Source: Albugo candida (lineage: Eukaryota; Oomycota; Peronosporomycetes; Albuginales; Albuginaceae). From it: DNA of 64,000 nucleotides. The notes under the pieces were generated by a model. It ran no database searches and was not told the origin of the DNA. It saw only the letters and a program-made list of their open reading frames with translations. The DNA lies in contig CAJNAR010000155.1 of NCBI GenBank assembly GCA_905220665.1, forward strand, positions 372,001 through 436,000, given 5' to 3'. Positions within the stretch are counted from its first letter, which is position 1; the number at the start of each line of letters is the position of its first letter. A program made the position numbers and the translations under genes. This document shows, piece after piece, positions 54,720 to 64,000 of the stretch.

Positions 54720-55474
54720 TTAGTTTTGAAGTTCTTGCAATTTAGCTGTACGTGTTGTTTCTAAACGATGGGCTTCCAAATTCCAGACAAAATACCCTTT
54801 AATGTTTTCGAAATAGCCCAGAAACATACATTTGTAAGCTTTTTTGTCGAATTTGGATCTCTTGGATTTGTCCATATGTGCATAACCTTGAGCTCCAAAC
54901 ACTTTAAAGTGCGCGACGCTTGGCTTCCGACCGAAACATACTCCAAATGGGGTTTTGAATTGATTTGCTGCACAGGGTACTCTGTTTGTCACGTACACAG
55001 CTGTGTTCATAGCTTCTGCCCACCATTTTTCCTCCACTTGCATATGCGATAACATGCACCTCGCACGTTCCGTAAGTGTCCGATTCATCCGTTCTGCGAG
55101 TCCGTTCTGTTGTGGCGAATATGGAACCGTGGTTTGATGTATGATTCCGGAATTTTTGCATAAGTTGCCAAATTTGTCGTTGATGTATTCCCCACCATTA
55201 TCCGAACGCAAACACTTGATCCTTTTTCCGAACTGATTCTCGACAAGTGCCTTGAATTCGGTAAATTTACTGAAAACTTCACCCTTGGTTTGGATAAAAA
55301 TAGGCATGGATGAATCTTGAAAAATCATCGATGAATGTGACCATGAACTTCGCGCCGCCTTGAGACTTCACTTGCATCGGCCCAGTGACATCACTGAACC
55401 ACTTCTAACAAGGCTTTTGTCTTTACCTTTCCACACGCAGATGATCTAAATGGCTGAACAGATGAGTTTTCATT
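54720..55474 (-). pseudogene. Copia 3 integrase
   Basis: 55390-55330 reads VTGPMQVKSQGGAKFMVTFI then DDFSR (first catalytic Asp). After a shift, 54720-55328 gives CLRSDNGGEYINDKF (second Asp), TTVPYSPQQNGLAERMNRTL (Glu), WWAEAMNTAVYVTNRVPC and FGAQGYAHMDKSKRSKFDKK. All three residues of the DD35E triad are present across two frames. Confidence 0.85.
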
Positions 55475-56790
55475 CATACACCCTTCACAAATTTCGGACT
55501 CTTCACAATCCATTCCTGATTTGTCTTCAAATTGAGTCCACTGACATAATTCCTTATGTTTTGCATTCTCATGATCGAAATATGACCAAACCTTGCATGC
55601 CAAATGGATTCGTCCACCGGAACGTCTTCATCTTGACCTGCGTCTCCACGAAAATGTGCGACTTCAAATGTTTCACATTCGAGAACGAAAAGCTTTCCAA
55701 TACGTTGAATATCCACAATGTTTCGATTGTCACTTTTGATTTCACAGGTAAGATTCCGAAATACAACCTGGAGTCCTTTTTCCGTCAGTGCAGATACGGA
55801 GAGTAGCTTTTGCTCGAGACCGGGAACGTACAAAACATCATCAATCCTGATATTTTTGTTGTTCTTGAGTCGCACAAAGATGGTTCCAACTCCTACTGCA
55901 TCAACCTTGCTTCCATTTGCAACAGATATCGGAATATTTTTCTTCATTGCTTGCAAGTCGGTAAATTCAATTCTGTTGGGACGCATGTGACTGCTTGCGG
56001 CACTGTCCAGAATCCAATTCGCTTGAGATTCTTGAAACATTGTGAATGCATGTGCTTCCTCGCTGTCGGCCTTGTTACTTCTCCAACAATCCGCTTGTTT
56101 GTGCCCATACTTGTTACACCGGAAACACTTTCCCTCGAACTTCGCTGTATTCCTGTTCGGCCTATTTGCTCGACCTTTGCTTTGCAGCTTATACTGTGCT
56201 TTGAGTGCCATGCCATGCTTTTCCTTGGCACTGATGCTTTCTGATTCGCGAAGAAGCATTTCCTTCGCTTGAAACATGTCCATCCCTGGGACATTCTCCA
56301 TGATCTTGATTATCTGGTCGAAATCTTCTGACATGCTTCCAAGTAGTACCAGCAGCTGCTCATCCAAGTCGATGGACGCTCCTATTGCTTGCATTGACAT
56401 GCACAATTCGTCGAATCTTAAAAAATGATCCATAGCGCATCCACCTTTCTTCATCTTGAACTCATGTAACTCCCTCTTCTTCTGAATCCTGTTGTGCAAG
56501 GAGCACCTCAAGAAAAAGTTCTTCAAGATGTCCCATGCTTGAGCAGCACTGCATGCTGATCTAACCATAGACTGTAAGTTGGGGCTGATCATGGTCGAAA
56601 CGATCGCAAACGCTTTCATGTCATTGATCTTCCAAGTCCCAGCGTTGCTGTCATCATCGCTCGGGATTTTTACCGGGTCAATATGGTCCAGCAACCCCTT
56701 ACGCATCAGCTGCATTCGAGCACTGAATTCTCAGCTGAAGTAATTGGCTTCTCTCAACATATCCAATTTTAATAGAGTTGGTAGCTTTTG
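55474..56790 (-). pseudogene. Copia 3 gag, protease and GAG-pre-integrase
   Basis: Long frame from ATG 56715 to 55474. Order: gag body (MQLMRKGLLDHIDPVK, MISPNLQSMVRSACSAAQAW, MKKGGCAMDHFLRFDELCMS), zinc knuckle CFRCNKYGHKQADC at about 56090-56130, protease box NWILDSAASSHMRP at about 56000 (Gly-less, DSAASSH is normal for many plant-type Copia), then WHARFGHISIMRMQNI (GAG-pre-integrase). Upstream of 56715 the frame continues through NYFS-stop-EFSARMQ, so the true gag start is about 20 codons earlier and the W of the NYxxW motif has become TGA. It ends at a stop before the integrase. Confidence 0.85.
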
Positions 56791-56818
56791 AGAAAAACAA
56801 GAGTTGTGGCTATTAACC

Positions 56819-57046
56819 TGTTGTAGTCAAATTGGAAAGTGCCTATAATTGTAGGTCCTTAGCTCTTAAAAAGATAGTCTAAGCCTATACCACATTCTCT
56901 ATATCGCTTCTCTATACCATTAGTAACCTATTTCTTATCGCATTATTCCTCGCTACTAATGATCTGATCTTATCTAACTATTAATCTTATCCAACCCTTC
57001 CGATCTTATCCGGCTTTTATCTGAACTTATCCGACTTTCTTCAACA
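56819..57046 (-). repeat. Copia 3 right (5') LTR
   Basis: 228 bp, the same ends as the left LTR, with a 5-bp deletion relative to it (GTGTA missing after AAAAGATA). Its outer end joins the satellite array with no spacer. Confidence 0.9.
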
Positions 57047-60000
57047 AGCTAACTAAACTTTTATATTTAGTCTATCCATTTGTAATTAGTTCGAAATAGG
57101 TTTCACTGAATCGGTATGTATTAAGATAAAAGTTCGTTGGAAAATGCGAGTTGGGTTTGCACAAGTTACTGGAAGCGCCAATTCATCGTGTTTCAACCAT
57201 TACTCTAAACCAACGATAACGATCACGTTCTCTAAACTCATCAGAAACATCAAGTCCTGTAATTGAGAATGTGATATTCAGGTTCAAGCTATTATTCATA
57301 TCGGTTTTGAAGGATTTCGGTTACGTAGGAGTTTTTGGATCGTAACTCAGTAGTGCGATTTCGCAGACACTGACAGCATTATGCTGAGAAAGCGCGTTCA
57401 TCATGATTGTGGCAAATCAGAGAATGAGGCATTGTTGAGCACTAAAGGCGACCTAAAGAGTCAGACGTGTGACTTTTCCGGGTAACAGTAGTGACTTGCA
57501 GCAGACATTGCACTTTCCAAATAATCTGCTGCACAAATGATATTGAAATATTTGCGTAATGGATTAAAACGATAATCCGAGAATATTTCATGTGATTTCT
57601 TCGTCGAAATAAATAAATAAAATAAAAACATGCTTGAAACGAGTGCAGAGTATCAAATATTATAGCTCGGGTTAACTAAACTTTTTATATTTAGTCTATT
57701 CATTTGTAATTAGTTCGAAATAGGTTTCACTGAATCGGTATGTATTGAGATAAAAGTTCGTTGGAAAATGCGAGTTGGGTTTGCACAAGTAACTGGAAGC
57801 GCCAATTCATCGGGTTTCAACCATTACTCTAAACCAACGATAACGATCACGTTCTCTAAACTCATCAGAAACATCAAGTCCTGTAATTGAGAATGTGATA
57901 TTCAGGTTCAAGCTATTATTCATATCGGTTTTGGAAGGATTTCGGTTACGTAGGAGTTTTTGGATCGTAACTCAGTAGTGCGATTTCGCAGACACTGACA
58001 GCATTATGCTGAGAAAGCGCGTTCATCATGATTGTGGCAAATCAGAGAATGAGGCATTATTCAGCACTAACGGCGACCTAAAGAGTCAGACGTGTGACTT
58101 TTCTGGGTAACAGTAGTGACTTGCAGCAGACATTGCACTTTCCAAATAATCTGCTGCACAAATGATATTGAAATATTTGCGTAATGGATCAAAACGATAA
58201 TCCGAGGATATTTCATGTGATTTCTTCGTCGAAAAAAATAAATACAATAAAAACATGCTTGAAACGAGTGCAGAGTATCAAATATTATAGCTCGGGTTAA
58301 GTAAACTTTTTATATTTAGTCTATCCATTTGTAATTAGTTCGAAATAGGTTTCACTGAATCGGTATGTATTGAGATAAAAGTTTGTTGGAAAATGCGAGT
58401 TGGGTTTGCACAAGTTACTGGAAGCGCCAATTCATCGTGTTTCAACCATTACTCTAAACCAACGATAACGATCACGTTCTCTAAACTCATCAGAAACATC
58501 AAGTCCTGTAATTGAGAATGTGATATTCAGGTTCAAGCTATTATTCATATCGGTTTTGAAGGATTTCGGTTACGTAGGAGTTTTTGGATCGTAACTCAGT
58601 AGTGCGATTTCGCAGACACTGACAGCATTATGCTGAGAAAGCGCGTTCATCATGATTGTGGCAAATCAGAGAATGAGGCATTATTCAGCACTAACGGCGA
58701 CCTAAAGAGTCAGACGTGTGACTTTTCCGGGTAACAGTAGTGACTTGCAGCAGACATTGCACTTTCCAAATAATCTGCTGCACAAATGATATTGAAATAT
58801 TTGCGTAATGGATCAAAACGATAATCCGAGAATATTTCATGTGATTTCTTCGTCGAAAAAAATAAATAAAATAAAAACTTGCTTGAAACGAGTGCAGAGT
58901 ATCAAATATTATAGCTCGGGTTAACTAAACTTTTTATATTTAGTCTATCCATTTGTAATTAGTTCGAAATAGGTTTCACTGAATCGGTATGTATTGAGAT
59001 AGAAGTTTGTTGGAAAATGCGAGTTGGGTTTGCACAAGTTACTGGAAGCGCCAATTCATCGTGTTTCAACCATTACTCTAAACCAACGATAACGATCACG
59101 TTCTCTAAACTCATCAGAAACATCAAGTCCTGTAATTGAGAATGTGATATTCAGGTTCAAGCTATTATTCATATCGGTTTTGAAGGATTTCGGTTACGTA
59201 GGAGTTTTTGGATCGTAACTCAGTAGTGCGATTTCGCAGACACTGACAGCATTATGCTGAGAAAGCGCGTTCATCATGATTGTGGCAAATCAGAGAATGA
59301 GGCATTGTTGAGCACTAAAGGCGACCTAAAGAGTCAGACGTGTGACTTTTCCGGGTAACAGTAGTGACTTGCAGCAGACATTGCACTTTCCAAATAATCT
59401 GCTGCACAAATGATATTAAAAAATTTGCGTAATGGATCAAAACGATATTCCGAGAATATTTCATGTGATTTCTTCGTCGAAAAAAATAAATAAAATAAAA
59501 ACATGCTTGAAACGAGTGCAGAGTATCAAATATTATAGCTCGGGTTAACTAAACTTTTTATATTTAGTCTATTCATTTGTAATTAGTTCGAAATAGGTTT
59601 CACTGAATCGGTATGTATTGAGATAAAAGTTTGTTGGAAAATGCGAGTTGGGTTTGCACAAGTAACTGGAAGCGCCAATTCATCGGGTTTCAACCATTAC
59701 TCTAAACCAACGATAACGATCACGTTCTCTAAACTCATCAGAAACATCAAGTCCTGTAATTGAGAATGTGATATTCAGGTTCAAGCTATTATTCATATCG
59801 GTTTGGAAGGATTTCGGTTACGTAGGAGTTTTTGGATCGTAACTCAGTAGTGCGATTTCGCAGACACTGACAGCATTATGCTGAGAAAGCGCGTTCATCA
59901 TGATTGTGGCAAATCAGAGAATGAGGCATTGTTCAGCACTAACGGCGACCTAAAGAGTCAGACGTGTGACTTTTCCGGGTAACAGTAGTGACTTGCAGCA

Positions 60001-63000
60001 GACATTGCACTTTCCAAATAATCTGCTGCACAAATGATATTGAAATATTTGCGTAATGGATCAAAACGATAATCCGAGATATTTCATGTGATTTCTTCGT
60101 CGAAAAAAATAAATAAAATAAAAACAAACGAGTGCAGAGTATCAAATATTATAGCTAACTATTTTTAGTCTATCCATTTGTAATTAGTTCGAAATAGGTT
60201 TCACTGAATCGGTATGTATTGAGATAAAAGTTTGTTGGAAAATGCGAGTTGGGTTTGCACAAGTAACTGGAAGCGCCAATTCATCGGGTTTCAACCATTA
60301 CTCTAAACCAACGATAACGATCACGTTCTCTAAACTCATCAGAAACATCAAGTCCTGTAATTGAGAATGTGATATTCAGGTTCAAGCTATTATTCATATC
60401 GGTTTTGAAGGATTTCGGTTACGTAGGAGTTTTTGGATCGTAACTCAGTAGTGCGATTTCGCAGACACTGACAGCATTATGCTGAGAAAGCGCGTTCATC
60501 ATGATTGTGGCAAATCAGAGAATGAGGCATTGTTGAGCACTAAAGGCGACCTAAAGAGTCAGACGTGTGACTTTTCCGGGTAACAGTAGTGACTTGCAGC
60601 AGACATTGCACTTTCCAAATAATCTGCTGCACAAATGATATTGAAATATTTGCGTAATGGATCAAAACGATAATCCGAGAATATTTCATGTGATTTCTTC
60701 GTCGAAAAAAATAAATAAAATAAAAACATGCTTGAAACGAGTGCAGAGTATCAAATATTATAGCTCGGGTTAACTAAACTTTTTATATTTAGTCTATCCA
60801 TTTGTAATTAGTTCGAAATAGGTTTCACTGAATCGGTATGTATTGAGATAAAAGTTTGTTGGAAAATGCGAGTTGGGTTTGCACAAGTAACTGGAAGCGC
60901 CAATTCATCGGGTTTCAACCATTACTCTAAACCAACGATAACGATCACGTTCTCTAAACTCATCAGAAACATCAAGTCCTGTAATTGAGAATGTGATATT
61001 CAGGTTCAAGCTATTATTCATATCGGTTTTGAAGGATTTCGGTTACGTAGGAGTTTTTGGATCGTAACTCAGTAGTGCGATTTCGCAGACACTGACAGCA
61101 TTATGCTGAGAAAGCGCGTTCATCATGATTGTGGCAAATCAGAGAATGAGGCATTGTTGAGCACTAACGGCGACCTAAAGAGTCAGACGTGTGACTTTTC
61201 CGGGTAACAGTAGTGACTTGCAGCAGACATTGCACTTTCCAAATAATCTGCTGCACAAATGATATTGAAATATTTGCGTAATGGATCAAAACGATAATCC
61301 GAGAATTTCATGTGATTTCTTCGTCGAAAAAAATAAATAAAATAAAAACATGCTTGAAACGAGTGCAGAGTATCAAATATTATAGCTCGGGTTAACTAAA
61401 CTTTTTATATTTAGTCTATCCATTTGTAATTAGTTCGAAATAGGTTTCACTGAATCGGTATGTATTGAGATAAAAGTTTGTTGGAAAATGCGAGTTGGGT
61501 TTGCACAAGTAACTGGAAGCGCCAATTCATCGGGTTTCAACCATTACTCTAAACCAACGATAACGATCACGTTCTCTAAACTCATCAGAAACATCAAGTC
61601 CTGTAATTGAGAATGTGATATTCAGGTTCAAGCTATTATTCATATCGGTTTTGAAGGATTTCGGTTACGTAGGAGTTTTTGGATCGTAACTCAGTAGTGC
61701 GATTTCGCAGACACTGACAGCATTATGCTGAGAAAGCGCGTTCATCATGATTGTGGCAAATCAGAGAATGAGGCATTGTTGAGCACTAAAGGCGACCTAA
61801 AGAGTCAGACGTGTGACTTTTCCGGGTAACAGTAGTGACTTGCAGCAGACATTGCACTTTCCAAATAATCTGCTGCACAAATGATATTGAAATATTTGCG
61901 TAATGGATCAAAACGATAATCCGAGAATATTTCATGTGATTTCTTCGTCGAAAAAAATAAATAAAATAAAAACATGCTTGAAACGAGTGCAGAGTATCAA
62001 ATATTATAGCTCGGGTTAACTAAACTTTTTATATTTAGTCTATCCATTTGTAATTAGTTCGAAATAGGTTTCACTGAATCGGTATGTATTGAGATAAAAG
62101 TTTGTTGGAAAATGCGAGTTGGGTTTGCACAAGTAACTGGAAGCGCCAATTCATCGGGTTTCAACCATTACTCTAAACCAACGATAACGATCACGTTCTC
62201 TAAACTCATCAGAAACATCAAGTCCTGTAATTGAGAATGTGATATTCAGGTTCAAGCTATTATTCATATCGGTTTTGAAGGATTTCGGTTACGTAGGAGT
62301 TTTTGGATCGTAACTCAGTAGTGCGATTTCGCAGACACTGACAGCATTATGCTGAGAAAGCGCGTTCATCATGATTGTGGCAAATCAGAGAATGAGGCAT
62401 TGTTGAGCACTAACGGCGACCTAAAGAGTCAGACGTGTGACTTTTCCGGGTAACAGTAGTGACTTGCAGCAGACATTGCACTTTCCAAATAATCTGCTGC
62501 ACAAATGATATTGAAATATTTGCGTAATGGATCAAAACGATAATCCGAGAATATTTCATGTGATTTCTTCGTCGAAAAAAATAAATAAAATAAAAACATG
62601 CTTGAAACGAGTGCAGAGTATCAAATATTATAGCTCGGGTTAACTAAACTTTTTATATTTAGTCTATCCATTTGTAATTAGTTCGAAATAGGTTTCACTG
62701 AATCGGTATGTATTGAGATAAAAGTTTGTTGGAAAATGCGAGTTGGGTTTGCACAAGTAACTGGAAGCGCCAATTCATCGGGTTTCAACCATTACTCTAA
62801 ACCAACGATAACGATCACGTTCTCTAAACTCATCAGAAACATCAAGTCCTGTAATTGAGAATGTGATATTCAGGTTCAAGCTATTATTCATATCGGTTTT
62901 GAAGGATTTCGGTTACGTAGGAGTTTTTGGATCGTAACTCAGTAGTGCGATTTCGCAGACACTGACAGCATTATGCTGAGAAAGCGCGTTCATCATGATT

Positions 63001-64000
63001 GTGGCAAATCAGAGAATGAGGCATTGTTGAGCACTAAAGGCGACCTAAAGAGTCAGACGTGTGACTTTTCCGGGTAACAGTAGTGACTTGCAGCAGACAT
63101 TGCACTTTCCAAATAATCTGCTGCACAAATGATATTGAAATATTTGCGTAATGGATCAAAACGATAATCCGAGAATATTTCATGTGATTTCTTCGTCGAA
63201 AAAAATAAATAAAATAAAAACATGCTTGAAACGAGTGCAGAGTATCAAATATTATAGCTCGGGTTAACTAAACTTTTTATATTTAGTCTATCCATTTGTA
63301 ATTAGTTCGAAATAGGTTTCACTGAATCGGTATGTATTGAGATAAAAGTTTGTTGGAAAATGCGAGTTGGGTTTGCACAAGTAACTGGAAGCGCCAATTC
63401 ATCGGGTTTCAACCATTACTCTAAACCAACGATAACGATCACGTTCTCTAAACTCATCAGAAACATCAAGTCCTGTAATTGAGAATGTGATATTCAGGTT
63501 CAAGCTATTATTCATATCGGTTTTGAAGGATTTCGGTTACGTAGGAGTTTTTGGATCGTAACTCAGTAGTGCGATTTCGCAGACACTGACAGCATTATGC
63601 TGAGAAAGCGCGTTCATCATGATTGTGGCAAATCAGAGAATGAGGCATTGTTGAGCACTAAAGGCGACCTAAAGAGTCAGACGTGTGACTTTTCCGGGTA
63701 ACAGTAGTGACTTGCAGCAGACATTGCACTTTCCAAATAATCTGCTGCACAAATGATATTGAAATATTTGCGTAATGGATCAAAACGATAATCCGAGAAT
63801 ATTTCATGTGATTTCTTCGTCGAAAAAAATAAATAAAATAAAAACATGCTTGAAACGAGTGCAGAGTATCAAATATTATAGCTCGGGTTAACTAAACTTT
63901 TTATATTTAGTCTATCCATTTGTAATTAGTTCGAAATAGGTTTCACTGAATCGGTATGTATTGAGATAAAAGTTTGTTGGAAAATGCGAGTTGGGTTTGC
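57047..64000. repeat. Satellite array, ~624-bp unit, 11 full copies
   Basis: Head-to-tail copies counted from the motif AACTAAACTTTTTATATTTA start at 57051, 57674, 58299 (AAGTAAAC), 58923, 59547, 60157 (truncated form), 60772, 61394, 62018, 62642, 63266 and 63890. Spacings are 623, 625, 624, 624, 610, 615, 622, 624, 624, 624 and 624. The last copy runs off the window. Copies are nearly identical; variant sites are few (for example TTACTGG/TAACTGG, CATCGTG/CATCGGG, GTTGAGCACTAAAGG/ATTCAGCACTAACGG). Each unit has an A-rich tract (AAATAAATAAAATAAAAAC) and a 9-bp inverted repeat TGCAGCAGA...TCTGCTGCA. There is no coding frame running through. Pericentromeric or subtelomeric satellite is the likely nature. 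Confidence 0.97.

Larger units (their letters stand above)
52527..57046 (-). mobile_element. Ty1/Copia element 3
   Basis: LTRs 52527-52759 (233 bp) and 56819-57046 (228 bp) start TGTTGTAGTCAAATTGGAAA and end CTTTCTTCAACA. By eye they differ at about 20 positions and one 5-bp gap. A purine-rich GTGGGGGAG (minus strand, 52760-52768) next to the left LTR fits the polypurine tract. Coding runs minus: gag/protease, integrase, RT, RNase H. It is the best preserved of the three Copia elements but has stops or shifts between each block. The flanks CCACG (52522-52526) and AGCTA (57047-57051) do not match, so no target duplication is left. Confidence 0.92.

Noticed and set aside
59939..60145. 68-residue minus reading frame in the satellite array
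   Set aside because: It covers a truncated satellite unit and does not run through the other copies, so it is a chance frame.
1..64000. tRNA, rRNA or CRISPR
   Set aside because: No cloverleaf, rRNA core or regularly spaced short repeats were seen. The only tandem repeat is the long satellite.

Overview
The window is nuclear DNA of a eukaryote with small introns (50-79 bp, GT...AG). It fits an oomycete or related stramenopile, and the protein style and transposon mix suggest a white-rust type such as Albugo. That genus guess is inference. The intron sizes, the fused cleavage factor (zinc fingers + YTH + DCD + KH) and the transposons are read from the sequence. I see no rRNA, tRNA, CRISPR or bacterial-type operon.

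Layout. 1-761: end of an F-box-like gene (minus) that runs off the left edge. 762-2800: mostly non-coding, with a possible transposase relic. 2808-12674: the conserved gene block, holding OST48 (oligosaccharyltransferase subunit, minus), a CPSF30-like mRNA 3'-end factor with extra YTH, DCD and KH modules (minus), and a 1793-residue secreted protein of about 13 fibronectin-III-like repeats (plus). The last two are divergent, with 128 bp between their start codons. 14125-28914: one Ty3/Gypsy element (minus, with chromodomain) whose two LTRs were each hit by a related Ty1/Copia element. 29961-30518: a TIR element without coding capacity. 30519-32850: a decayed MULE/FAR1-type transposase. 33290-39990: a non-LTR (LINE) element, minus, broken by stops and frameshifts. 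41000-42330: a Copia relic. 43913-46660: an intact two-domain Golgi-type glycosyltransferase gene. 47032-49563: a full MULE with TIRs, carrying a small MITE of the 29961 family. 52070-52526: a DDE transposase relic cut by the LTR of a third Copia element (52527-57046, minus), which directly abuts a satellite array (57047 to the window end, period about 624 bp, 11 full units and a partial one).

The cellular genes are housekeeping or secretory: N-glycosylation in the ER (OST48), a second glycosyltransferase that probably works in the Golgi on peptide hydroxyproline or serine, a heavily N-glycosylated secreted repeat protein, and an mRNA polyadenylation factor that may also read m6A. Everything to the right of 14 kb except the glycosyltransferase is repeat-derived, as expected of a gene-island / repeat-block boundary near heterochromatin.

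Gene models were spliced by eye. For OST48, the CPSF30-like gene and the secreted repeat protein, the exon lengths sum to whole codons and the joined proteins read through family motifs, so I trust those models well.
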